The position numbers were made by a program, and so were the translations under genes. Below the pieces are notes generated by a model. It ran no database searches. It was given only the letters and a program-made list of their open reading frames with translations, and had not been told where the DNA came from. DNA of 64,000 bases from Diospyros lotus (Eukaryota; Streptophyta; Magnoliopsida; Ericales; Ebenaceae): positions 19,366,433-19,430,432 of the forward strand of contig NC_068347.1 in NCBI RefSeq assembly GCF_014633365.1, in the 5' to 3' direction. Shown here piece by piece: positions 11,513 to 22,870 of the stretch; within the stretch, counting starts at the first letter, position 1, and each line of letters opens with the position of its first letter.

Positions 11513-14135
11513 TGTAAGAACCCATATTTCGTAAGGTTGCCACGTAATTTAGGCAAGTTTAGAATACCGAAAAATTGGATTAATAGCAGTTATAAGTTTC
11601 AAATCGACTGTAGGGAATGTCTTAGAGTGAAATTGTCTAAGGAAAATGATATGGTCTCAATGAGCGTTCCAAGATAAGATTTATGGTATCAAAAGAAATC
11701 GGATCGGGAATAGTTTTTGGTACAACTAAAATGCAGCTGCCATTTAGGCTGCAAAATCGAATCGTTGTAGGAGGCTCCCGAAAAATCAACGAAACCCTAA
11801 GGGGGCTCCGATTTTGTGTAAGGATCAACCCTTCAGTGGTTTAGAGATGAAACGATGGCCCGATGAGGACACTGGGGCGAAATTGTCATTATCAAGTAAC
11901 TTTGAAGTTATTAATTTTGCATTTTCAATATTGTAATGCAAATTAATTTGAGGTTTGAGGGTATAATTGTAATTAGGGAATTGCATAGGTGAAATAGGGA
12001 TGAAATTTGAGATTTAAATATGTTATTTCTTTATTATTATAGTATAATATATGAAATATATGTATATGTAAATATATGCACGTGAAGCAGTGGGTGCAAA
12101 TTTGTGCAATTGGAAGCACAGAATCAATTGTGGGCTGCAAGATTTGAAAGAAAATCTATAAGAAGATATGGGGTAGGGAGAATTGAGAGATTGATTTGTC
12201 TCTCATTAATTAAATGTGGTGTACTATATATATATATATATGTATACGCAAGTGTTGCCACGCCCTATAAAATTAATGGCATGCCCTGCAAATGGCGTGA
12301 TCTTCGTGCTAAGAGGGATGGCCAAAGGAGTTGAGGGTGGAGGTTGCCTATAAATAGGCAGGGAGCTTAGCCGATTGAGAAGCAGCAAGGGAGATTGAGG
12401 GAGAGAGAGAGAGCTGAAACGGAGATGGACCGCGGCCATGGCAGCACCGCAGTAAGCAGGAAGGGTCGAGGTAGCAGCAGCAAGTGTGTGAGGCAGCTCG
12501 ACCGGCGGTGCGTGCGTTCATGGAAGCGGTTGCAAAGCTCGGTGGAGGCCCGAGAAGTGGTCAAAAGAAGCAAAGCCACGGCCATGGCAGCAATCGCCGC
12601 GAGCTCCAGCAAACTGATGCATCGCAGAGAGGCTGGCCGCGGTGGAGGAGGCTGTACGGGCGACGGCTACGGGGTCCGGCTAGGTCGAGGCGGCCGACGA
12701 AAGGCCGAGTGGAGGCTGGCGGGGGCCAAGCAGTGGCAGACACATGGCTAGTGCGCTAGTACGTTGCAGGAGGTAGGGGAGGAAGAAGAAGGGGAGAAGG
12801 GAAAGGAAAAAAAGAAAAAAATAGAAAAAACTGGAGAAAATTCTCAAAAAAAATTCTAAAAAATGGGAAATGAATATTTACTAATATTTTGGAGATTTTG
12901 GGTGAGAAAATGGTTCAAACACGCATTTTGAGGATATGACACGCATATCGAGAAAGCCTGGAAGGCTAAGTTAAGGTAAGTAAAATTTCTTATAAAATTT
13001 TAAAAATTTAGAAATATTATTTTATGAATTTTCATAGCGAAATATTTGAGCAAATATTTGAAAAAGATTTAGTTTGAATTTGTTGAGGAAAAATAGGAAG
13101 AAATAGTGAGAAAAATAAAGAAAATGCAAAAAATTATGGAAAAATAGGTTTTAATACTTATTTAAATAAATATGGTGATTAGGATGCTTTAAGGCTTGAG
13201 TTGAAGTGGCTGGTGTGAATTTTGAGGTTGACACGCAAATCGAGGCGATGCACGGCACAGATATCGAGGTAGCTTGATAAGCTTGAGAATGTAAGTGGTA
13301 TTTCCCAACTGGATTTAGTTTTATGGAAAATGATTGGTTGTAGGTGATTTATGTTTCAAACTCCAATCTTCGGGGATGCTTTCATCATATTGACATGCTT
13401 TGATATGTATCCATCACGTAGACTGCATACATGACATGCTATGAAATGCATATGTACACGTTGATATCATTGAGCACGCGCATTGTGGCCATAAGGAGTA
13501 CGAACTGGCACCGCTGCTTTACAAAAGGTGCACCCATACACCACGCCTTCGAAAGAGGTGGCCGCAAAAATGGTGAGTAGCATGAAGGGTGCAGTTGACC
13601 CTTATGATGAGTAAGACATTGTATTCATACACAAAATATGTTTTCTGTACCCTTACTTAGTTTATTCATCATCTAACTTGGGCTTTGCCCTTGGAATATT
13701 CAAACGTTCCAGATGGATATTGTAGCAGATATGAGAATGAATGAGGCACGAAATGGTACTTAGCAAGGTGCATGATGAATGAAATGTATATTATGTAGCC
13801 TATATATTTAAGTTCTACTATTTTGAAATCTAAACTTTTTAAGGAATGATGATGTATAGTCTTATTTAGGGTTAATGTTGAGAACTTATGCTTTGTATTA
13901 AGTTATGTTGAGGTACGATGATGTAAGAATTGATTTATGATCAATGTTAAGATGTCAGGTTCGATCCTTGCTTCCGCACTTGATGTGTATAATGATTCTC
14001 TTTCGAAATTAATGTATGGGAATTCTGGGACGGATACGAGGAATGATGTGGTTTAGCATTAAGTTTAAAAGGAAAAAATTTACTGTCCCAAAATTGTCCC
14101 AATTTATGATGCGCCCGAGAAAGTAGGGTGTTATA
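11513..14135 (+). mobile_element. solo LTR (2.6 kb) with perfect TSD AGTTT
   Basis: This begins TGTAAGAACCC and ends GTAGGGTGTTATA, flanked by AGTTT at 11508-11512 and 14136-14140. It contains a GC-rich stretch with a GA microsatellite (about 12399-12412) and arginine-rich frames around 12395-12759 that are not genes. It also has the conserved box CAAACGTTCCAGATGG at 13701-13716 and an ATCATCTAA motif upstream of it. It shares segments with the surrounding gypsy LTRs in inverse orientation, so it is a related but older-diverged LTR. Confidence 0.82.
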
Positions 14136-14140
14136 AGTTT

Positions 14141-14637
14141 CTTTTTTTCCCCTTAGTCTCCACTTGGGATTCTTACTAATTGGCTCTAACCGTATCAGAT
14201 CACCTTAAGTCTCCAAGTTGTTATTCCTTAAATCCCCAAATAGGGGTAAGTTATGCAAATCCTCAACTGAAATAACACTTAATCTCCAAGTGAAAATTTC
14301 TAGGTCTCCAAATAAAATTTCGCTCTGACACAAACTATATCAGAGTCCCATAAGTCGATACTAAACCAAACATACATGAATCCTTCACGTCAGTCGTTTC
14401 CCTCGAGGTAACTTTAACTCAATTCCTATTTCACCTTATCTCATTATCTATCATCAAAATCAAATGTTGAAATTTTCAAATTCTATTTTCCAAAAGCATT
14501 AATCGAACCATCTTAGGTTTATTATTTCTTAGGATTCTCAATATATACTATATTATTGCTAACTCGATCATTCTTAATTTCCACTAGTACCCCAGAGTCT
14601 TCAATTGAGGGTTATTTATTTATTTTTTTGCTAGTTC
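14141..14637 (-). other. internal leader region of the gypsy-type element
   Basis: About 500 bp between the nested LTR and the primer-binding site. It has no ORF. Short segments such as TCTCCAAGTG and TCTCCAAATAAAA recur irregularly. It fits an untranslated leader of the minus-strand element. Confidence 0.4.
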
Positions 14638-14651
14638 GCTCTGATACCAAC
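14638..14651 (-). promoter_or_regulatory. primer-binding site, tRNA-Met type
   Basis: The plus strand reads GCTCTGATACCAAC, the complement of GTTGGTATCAGAGC, directly next to the LTR end. TGGTATCAGAGC is the classic initiator tRNA-Met primer site of plant LTR retrotransposons, where minus-strand DNA synthesis starts. It fixes the orientation of the element and the position of its 5' LTR. Confidence 0.85.
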
Positions 14652-16859
14652 TATAACACCCTACTTTTTCAAGCGTGTTATAACTTGGGATAATTCTAGG
14701 ATAATATTTTTTTTTATTTCAAAACTAATGCTAAACAATATCATTTCTCGTATCCATGAAATGCAATGCACATATCATCATCATTACTCTTATGTTTGAA
14801 ATGCAATGCACATATCATCATTATTCTTATGTTTGGGTCGACTGCACCTTACTATTACCTGCCATTTTTACAATCTTCTTGCCAGACCAAGGTGTATGGG
14901 TGCACCATTGTCAAAGCAACAGCGTCAGTCCCTAATCCCAAACCCATGCAATATATGACCGTGAATCTCATCTTGCTCATATGTATATTTCATCATCAAT
15001 ACATGTAAATGCAATTTACATGACATGTTCACATCAAGACATGACAACATAATAAAATGATTTCTATAAAATTAGGTTTTGGGGTCGAACCACTTACCTT
15101 CTCCAGCTTATCGGGTTACCTCGATATTCGAACCTTGCCTCAAAATATGTGCATCATTTCGATTTGCGTGCAAACCTCAAAATTTTCACCAGTCACTTCA
15201 ACTTAAGTCTCAAAGCACCCTAATCATCATATTTATTTAAATAAGTATTAAAACCTATTTTTTCATAATTTCTTGCATTTTCTTTATTTTTCTCTTTATT
15301 TCTTCCTATTTTTCCTCAATAAATCCAAATAAATACCTTCTTAACTATTTTCTCCAATCTTTTCCCCCAAAAATTCATTATATTCTAAGAACTTCAAAGA
15401 AAAATTCCAGAACTTACCTTTAAGCTTTGTTTGCAAGCAAAACGAGGTTGGTCATTACGGAAATCGAGAAATCGGGAAGGCAAATATCAAAACTTTTTGC
15501 ACAACTCTCGAGAGCATATTTTTTCAAGAATTTGGACATTTTTGCACGCTTTGCTAGGCCTAGACACGCCCTCATGTGCCCCAAGAAGAAGCCCCATGCG
15601 CCTGCACGTAAATGGTCGCGAGTGAAACCACGCTCCGGCCTTTTCCCCCAGCTCCGGCACACCAGAGATGCTGGGTTTCTCCATCAACTTTCTCTCCTCA
15701 CTGAGTCAATCCAGATGGGACAAGTCTCAGCCTCAAAGGAACACCAGAAGGCCTCCGATTTGTCGGCCAAAGACTCGGCCTTACCGTCCGCCTCCTTACT
15801 CCGGCGAGCTTTGAAACCCTTTCAAACCATCACGAAAATGCTTCAAATTCTCTAGATTTGATTCTCATCTCATGGGAAACAAAATTTTCTTAATTTGGTG
15901 CCTTAATTCTTTACAAAATGGGGACGATTTGAAGCTTTAACTTCTTCAAAACCCTCGGCCAAGCTTTCCCTATTTATAGCCAAAATCGACCCACAAAACG
16001 ACCAATCTCGAGCGACCCAAAGCTGCTAATGCTTTCCTGTGCCTTAGGTCTGTCAAAACCCACCGAAAGCAACCCAAAAAACTTGATTTAAATGACCAAC
16101 TTTTCGGCTACTTTCGACTAAAAAGTTTGGCCATTTTCATTCATGCCAAATCCGATTGTCGACCAAGATCAGTCCTAGGGTGTTGCCTCGAGGTACCTTG
16201 CCACTTTCTTGGGCCTCCCATAGCCGAATTAGGTGATGGGATGGATCTTGGTCGGCCATGGCTTCCAAGCTTGTTTGAAAATTACACTTTAGCCCCCCCC
16301 CCAAGTTTTAACTTTTACACTTTGGTCCTTCTCACAAAGCCCCTAAGCTTTCCATCTTTTCCAACGAGACCCCCAAGTTTTAGGATCGTCATTCAAACCC
16401 CAAAGATTTGGAAATAACGACGTTTTGACCTCCCTCGATCAATTTTAAAAAATTACGCTTAGGCCCGATCAACTTATTTTATTGAAAACCTTATCGATTC
16501 CACCCAAAAACACTGAAGGGTTGTTCCTTACATAAAATCGGAGCCCTCTCAGGGTTCCGTTGACTTCCCATAAGTCCCTTACGATAATTCAATTTTTTAA
16601 CCTAAATCTAACCTATATTTTAGCTATACTGAAAATCATTTATGATCCAATTTCTTTTAATATGATAAATCATATCTCAGAACGCTCATCGAGACCATAT
16701 TATTTTCCTTAGATATTTATACCTCGAAACATTCCCTGCAATCGATTTGGTACTTATAACTGTAAGAAATTACACTTAAGTCCTTAATCTTTTGATAATT
16801 TCACCTATGGTCCATATTAAAATTACCCTTGAGCCCTTTAAAAAATTTGGGATATTACA
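14652..16859 (-). mobile_element. 5' LTR of the gypsy-type element
   Basis: A 2.2-kb LTR in minus orientation. On the minus strand it opens TGTAATATCCC (at 16859) and closes GGTGTTATA, followed at once by the primer-binding site. It includes a frame of 142 codons (15427-15855, plus strand) with a shadow frame on the other strand. The composition and the position inside an LTR argue against a gene. A deletion near 14755 removed a segment that the other LTR retains. Confidence 0.78.
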
Positions 16860-16924
16860 TCATTCAGGGGAGTTATGCTTAAATATGTTTATCTTAAAGA
16901 AAAACATGAAATTTTTGTCATCAT

Positions 16925-17251
16925 AAAAAAGAAGGAGATTGTTAAGCTCAAGGGTAAGTAAATTAGATTTTGATGATAATAAAAATATTTTTATAATATA
17001 AATGTATTTTATTAGCTTCTTATGATGTAAAAGATATGGTTTTCATGTCTTAAGTCGACTGATGGTTTAGTCTAAGTCGACTAAAGTGAGATAGAATGTT
17101 TAAATCTCATTGTATGCCATTTAGGTCGACTGAAGTTATTCTTCGATCGACCGAAGTTGACTAGAATCTTTGGCCTCTTGCCTTAGGTCAACCTAGCCTT
17201 CGACCAAAGATGTGCGAATGGCTATTGGACAACTTCAGTCAACCGAAGTTG
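16925..17251 (+). mobile_element. polypurine tract and start of the 3' LTR of the plus-strand Sirevirus
   Basis: A purine run (AAAAAAGAAGGAGA, 16925-16938) precedes TGTTAAGCTCAAGGG at 16940. This is the arrangement at a 3' LTR, since plus-strand DNA synthesis is primed at the polypurine tract. The LTR is homologous to the minus-strand LTR at 3646-4626. It is cut at 17251 and continues at 19886, 24163 and 28225. It contains several TCGACT and TCGACC words (about 17050-17240). Confidence 0.75.
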
Positions 17252-19880
17252 TGTAACACCCTCTCTCCTAGAACTGCCCGAGAAGAGGTGTTATTGGGGA
17301 TAATAAAATAAACCAACTGATAACTGAATCTTGATACCAATACTGTATATATCAATTAATTGTAATAAGACTCTGAGTCAACAAAAACTGAAATCATAAT
17401 TGCATCTAAGGGAAATTCCCTAAACTGGAAATTAAAATGAATCTAAACAGATCAAGCACTAACTAACAACTAATAACTCCCAGACATCTTTGGTCTTGAG
17501 CGGCTCCACGTACACACACTACTGGACACTACTGCTAGGCCCCACGTCTGGTACTCCCCCACTAGGACCTGGAATGGTGAAGAGTACAAGGTGAGCTACA
17601 AAGCTCAGCAAGTAATAAACTGGAAAGAATAACTGAAGCTGAATCGAAGAATATCGATACTGATAAAAATACTTACTGAACTTGCACTGAGAGATATAAT
17701 AATCACTGGATGGCATTTATAAGATGAAATGCACATAAGCTGTAAACTAAATGCAGGTATGCAACTTTGGCCCATAGGCCCACATAACTGTAACACATAC
17801 CTGACTGATCTGAGTCCTGCAAACATAAAAACTGTAAGCACATACTTTGGGCAATATGCCCCTAGCTCCCTGGTCGACATCAGGCGAGCATCTCATAATT
17901 GAGATATAATTGTACTGATACTAGTGGGATCCCTGCGGACAAGCCGCCTGGCGCGCATAATGCAATGCTCATATAAATGCTAGCACACGATATGTAGTGC
18001 TCCACATAAGTCATGCTCAATGCTCATACAATGTGTATGCACATAATCTCACAAAATAATGCTGACCATGTCATAATGAACTGCTAAACATGGTATATGA
18101 TTTTTACTAGAAATATTGAGATTCAAATATTCTGAAATTTCTAAGTATAGGCATGGCATATTGGATTTGATGATATCTTGGCATAAAAATTCAATATTTG
18201 AATAATTGAATATTCATATTAAATTTAAAACTTGAATCAAGAATTTATTGGAAGCTATTTGGATGCCATTTGATACTATTTGGATGATTGAGAAAGTCTA
18301 AGGAAGCAATTTGAATGAAAAGCAGCTCATTCGAATGAAAAAAATGGATTTCAGCAAGCTCATTCGAATGGCAGAAAACTCATTCGAATGACAGAGACTC
18401 ATTTGAATGACAGAAGGCTCATTCAAATGACTGATGATATTCAAAGGCTATTCGGATCTGATCTAGGACTCATTCGAATGACTCTCAAATTCATTCGAAT
18501 GAATTTTGAAAATTTTCAACTTTTGAACTGGCAAAACTCGACTCATTTGAATGCAACAATAACCTTATTCGAATCAATTTGAAGATCATTCGAATGACAA
18601 GAAGGCTCATTCGAATGCTAAGCTATACAAAGCAACAACTTACTCACATCTTCAAGGGCTCATTCGAATGACAACAAGGCTCATTCGAATGACAGTCTAA
18701 AAATCTCAAAAATTCATACGAATGATATGATAACACATGACTCATTCGAATGACCAAGAATTCATTCGAATGACTGGAATATTATAAGGGAAAAGCTTAC
18801 GATAACACTGAAACTTATTCGGATGCTTTGAATCTCATTCGAATGACACAAGACTTATTCGAATGACTGGAATCTTATCAGATATACAGCTTACGATAAC
18901 AGAGATCAAAACTTGAATCAAAACTTAGCTTCACTACACCATTCCAAAAGAAATCTTGGGAGAACAATCCCAATTGATATATAAACAACTTGAGGGATGA
19001 TTTAATGATCATAACTAATGTAAACATTGCAAGGAATATACATGAACTGGCTGGTACTCACTGTACGCATGTAAATACATATATAAACATGCACTGAACT
19101 GAAATAACTCACTGTAACGCACATATATGAATATACATGCACTGAAACTGATTCAATTATGGAAATCTGATATCCAACTCAATCAAGACCTGTAAGAAAA
19201 GATTACAGGGGAAGGATACTTGCCTTATGATCTTCTTGATCGACTTAATGATCTCACGAGAGCCTCCTATGCAAGACTTGAACTCACTGCTCGTGCCTAT
19301 ATATATATATACACTGACTGTAACATAAATCTGAAACTTAAACGAAGAACTGCTGGAACTGATGATCGAATGCTAATATACGATCTCGTAAGAAAAGTTT
19401 ACAGGGAGAATAACTTGCCTTACGACCTCCTTAATCGACTCAATGATCTCCCGAGAGCCTTCTATGCAAATCCTTGAACTCACTGATTGCTTCTTGGCTC
19501 TCTGTTCTTGCGGCGTGAAGAACATATGGCTTATGGAAGTTTATATATGTATAAAGAGAAAACAACCCTAAAAAGCCTTCACAATCTCCTTATACAACTA
19601 GGAGTCTTCCAATCCGAATCCTCCTCACGTATGGATTCATTAATCCTTTAATTACACTAATTCTGTTTAACAATTAAACTCTAATATCAAATCCTTAAAT
19701 GACCAACACGTCCTTGCATTTAATCTTCTCAATAATTAAATATAATTAAATGCTATTTTCTCAATTAAATCTCTAAATTGCCACATTAACAATTAATTAG
19801 CAAAAATTCTCCAAACAAAACTAATTAAGAAATTCAATAATTTCTAAATAAAAATCTAAACCCTCTAATGGGTCGTTACA
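17252..19880 (-). mobile_element. solo LTR (2.6 kb), TGTAAC...GTTACA, perfect TSD AGTTG
   Basis: It begins TGTAACACCC and ends GGGTCGTTACA, with AGTTG at 17247-17251 and 19881-19885. Minus orientation is favoured because the complement of the right edge, TGTAACGACCC, matches the opening of other LTRs of this class. It carries the CATTCGAATG array (18328-18845). It also has a duplicated segment around 19195-19255 and 19385-19455 (both with ACAGGGRA, ACTTGCCTTA and CGACTYAATGATCTC). No coding domain was recognised. Confidence 0.85.
18328..18845. repeat. array III: twelve exact CATTCGAATG palindromes
   Basis: Within 518 bp the 10-bp perfect palindrome CATTCGAATG occurs twelve times, plus diverged forms (CATTTGAATG, TATTCGAATG, CATTCAAATG, TATTCGGATG). 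The usual context is CTCATTCGAATGACA. Spacing is irregular, roughly 15-90 bp, and the DNA between copies is not repeated, so this is neither a simple satellite nor a CRISPR array. It lies entirely within one solo LTR. Confidence 0.9.
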
Positions 19881-19885
19881 AGTTG

Positions 19886-20100
19886 TGTCTTAGGTCAATC
19901 AAATTTCAACGGTTGTTTCTAATTGTACTTGTTTTCTACATCTCTTTTTGTTGCATGCTAAGGGTATATTTTTCATATATGTTTTTACCTTGTACCTTAA
20001 AATCATGGCCTATTTTTCCCATGCAAAACGGTAAAATCTCTTTTTAAAGAAAATGTGTTTTGACTTTACTTTTGCAGATTCTAATTTTATTGTCTCTAAC
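19886..20100 (+). mobile_element. continuation of the plus-strand Sirevirus 3' LTR
   Basis: This segment follows directly from 17251 in the LTR consensus given by the complement of 4100-4400. Shared stretches include the TCTACATCTYTTTTTG region, the segment with TTTTCCCATGCAAAA, and TCTCTAAC at the end. It is interrupted by the LTR at 20101, whose duplicated CTAAC (20096-20100, 24158-24162) marks the insertion. Confidence 0.65.
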
Positions 20101-20245
20101 TATAATACCCTAATTCCTTGCAAACTATTGTTGTTAAAGAAATAAAATATCTTCCTAAACTTAAGAGTCTAGGGATGCATATGTAATTCTTGAATATTTT
20201 TTTTTTTGAGAAAGTAATGATTAGGGCCACATTACTTTTGGAGGA

Positions 20246-22571
20246 TGTAATACCCTAAATTTGACATATATAACATTTTGAGAATTTGTGAAAATTTTGA
20301 GTCAAAATGTAATTTTTTGTACTTTAGGGGCAAAAGCATAATTTATGAATTTGGGCCAAAAGTAATGAAACGATTGTGGCAAAGACAAAAATTAGAATCA
20401 AATGTGTGGAAAGGAAGTTTAGGGACTCACAAAATCAAAGGATTTGCAAAATGGGGCACAAAACGTGAATTTTGAGCAATCAGGCCTAAGTGCGAATTTG
20501 TAATTTTGGCCAAGAGAGGTCAAAAAAGGTTTTTTTTCTAAAATTTAGGGGATGAAACAAGAAGTTTGGAACTCAAGGGACCTAATGGAAGTGTTGGAAA
20601 TCTCAGGGGTTTTAAAGAGGGGTTCAAACTGTAATTCAAAATTAATCTAGGGGTTAAAGTGTAAATAACAAAAGTTAGGTGGGAAACTCGCAAAAAATTG
20701 GCCATCCGCGCTATCACTAGTGATCGGCCACCTGTGGGTGTCAAAAAGGTCGTCCAAGGGGTCCAGGAGATGCCCCAGACAATGATGAATCCATTGGTGG
20801 TGGCCATTGGTTGAAATCGGCCACGTCTTGGTCGAATTTAATGCCAGAAGTGATTGAAAAATTTGGCCAACAAAACGTGGCATTTTTCTCCTCATTCAAG
20901 GCTACTCAAGCTACTAAGTGGCTAGATCTAGACCTTAGGGGGTGAGTAAGCTCAGGATTTGGAGGTTAGTGACCGAGAGTTCATGCCATGCTCATGATCA
21001 AATTCGTGTTGTTGTAGTGAGAATCGAGCATTCTTAATAAGGGGCTTTTGTTCCTTGTGATTTATAGAGTTTTTCTAAAGAGTTTGCAAGCATTTGGTAT
21101 AGGTTTAAAGGGGTTTTAGTGGCTTCGTCGGAAAATTGGGCTTCGCTGGAATTGAGACATGCAACTGGGCTTTTAGGGGCTTTTTCGGTGAACGTTTTAG
21201 GCATCTAGAGGTACCCTTAGGATTGATGTGTGAAGCTCTTCAAGGTGGTAGGGTTAGATCGATCATTGGAGCTGTTGTCGGCAGTCGGAGTCTAATAAGA
21301 CAGCTCGCGCGTGCTGCACACGTAGACTTCACCCTTAGTCCATGCGTTTGGTGCATGAGGTACGAGTTTTTCTTGAAATTAATTTTATAATTTTAGAAAA
21401 TTATTTTAGGAATATTTGTGGGAAAATATTTGGAGAAAATAGATGATAGATATTTATTGTGTAATTTTTAAAGAAATAAGAGTTTAAGAAAATTAGAGAA
21501 AAATAAGGAAAAAAATGAAAAAATATAGAAATATTGATTTCCTTGGATACGACGTTGGTTAGGAGGTGATTTGGCTATCAGGATCAAGGATTGCATGACG
21601 TTCATAATCAACACATGTTTTGAGGTTTTAGTATAAATCATGTTAAGGTGAGTGGTTTGATCCAGCACTTGGTTTTGGTTTATTATAAATGATTTTGGTG
21701 ACTCATGGTTGGTTAGTGAGTGGTTTTACCCTCCAAACCTATGGCTCGTGATTAGTTAGTGAGCTGATTTACCCTCCAAACGTTGAATTATGTCTTGTGA
21801 GTATTTCACTAAATTAATTAATTCAATAGCATATTGAGCATATTATATTCTATACATAATGCATCAACTGAGTATGTTTCATAAAAATGCATGGCGTGTG
21901 GTTTTCATGGCATTGATATGTTGGGACTATGTCATTTTCATAATGTTTGGTGAAATGGGATGGGGTTTTCCTAAGGATATCGCTACGTTAATCCTGATGG
22001 AGCTATGGAATAGGTTTCCATGGGTGACCGCCGATATGCACCTCGGGGATTAAGTATGCTCGAGGTGTTTTCTCAAGGTTGACATGTTTATTTGTGTATG
22101 CCATGCTCATGATCATACAAGCATTCTATAAATTTGTTTTTGTTCCATCACTTATGTTTCAGCATCTAATTATAGGGATTGTGCACCTAGAACATTAAAA
22201 CGTTCCAGATGGAGTTTGCAACAGGGGTAAAGGGATGGCAATTTGAGGATTGTCAGAGAGAGAGCGTGATAGTTATTATTTATATTTTTCAAGTCATGTA
22301 ATCCTTATTTGATTTAGAAGTTAATGTGTTTGAATGATTGTAGTAATCTATGATATTTAGATCTTGTTATTTTCGATGCGTAATGATATGTCTTACTTGG
22401 CTTAAGTCTATTGAACTTGTTAGTTAAGTAGGCAAGACTGGGGTTTTAGGATTTTTGAGAGCATGTGAAGATTATTCTTTAAAACACCGCGTGTGTTGAA
22501 CTTATGTGTGGCAAAAAAAAAATCCCGGTAAATCCCTTATAGTGGCATGCCTGGTGAGACAGGGTGTTACA
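20246..22571 (+). mobile_element. nested solo LTR, TGTAATACCC...GGGTGTTACA
   Basis: A 2.3-kb block with the terminal sequences typical of this class. Flanks are GAGGA and AAAGA, which could be a duplication altered by two transitions, so the exact edges are less certain. It holds the conserved ACATTAAAACGTTCCAGATGG box at about 22192-22212, preceded by AGCATCTAATTA. No protein domain was recognised. Confidence 0.65.
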
Positions 22572-22575
22572 AAAG

Positions 22576-22870
22576 AAGTAATGATTAAGTCCACATCTCA
22601 AGGGACACATGGTGCCAAGGGGTGAAACTCATGATGAAGGCACAAATCTCGATGATATCTCAAGGGACACATGGCGCTAGGGGTGAAACTCATGATGAAA
22701 ACATAAATCTCGATGACATGTGGCACAATCCAATTTACCCGGAAGTTGATTAGTATAATAATTTTTTGAGGAAGTAATGATTAAGCCTGCATCTTAAGGG
22801 ACACATGGCACCAAAAGGTGAAACTCATGATAGGGGCATGAATCTCGATGACATATGGCATAATCCAATT
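22576..22870 (+). repeat. imperfect tandem repeat within an LTR
   Basis: A unit starting AAGTAATGATTAAG recurs at 22576 and about 22772 (period near 196 bp), with a further partial copy at about 20213 before the nested LTR. Inside the first unit a shorter repeat of roughly 70 bp (ATCTCAAGGGACACATGG, then GGTGAAACTCATGATGA and AAATCTCGATGA) is itself duplicated. No coding function is apparent. Confidence 0.75.

Larger units (their letters stand above)
8787..16859 (-). mobile_element. degenerate Ty3/gypsy-type LTR retrotransposon, minus strand
   Basis: Two related LTR sequences in minus orientation bracket an internal region: a truncated 3' LTR (8787 to about 9860) and a 5' LTR (14652-16859) joined to a tRNA-Met-type primer-binding site at 14638-14651. 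Flanks are TCCTT (8782-8786) and TCATT (16860-16864), a 4/5 duplication. Without the nested LTR at 11513-14135 the element is about 5.4 kb. The internal part has no recognisable protease, RT or integrase, only a weak gag-like stretch, so it is either non-autonomous or heavily deleted. It was inserted in the spacer of the plus-strand Sirevirus. Confidence 0.7.

Noticed and set aside
12395..12759. Arginine-rich ORFs in a GC-rich stretch
   Set aside because: Frames are open on both strands because of GC-rich low-complexity sequence within a solo LTR.
15427..15855. 142-codon plus-strand ORF as a possible gene
   Set aside because: It lies wholly inside a 5' LTR, has no recognisable domain, and overlaps equally long frames on the other strand; compositional bias explains it.
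18300..18870. CRISPR-like array of regularly recurring short repeats
   Set aside because: The repeated word is only 10 bp and palindromic, spacing is irregular, and the setting is a plant LTR with no cas genes.
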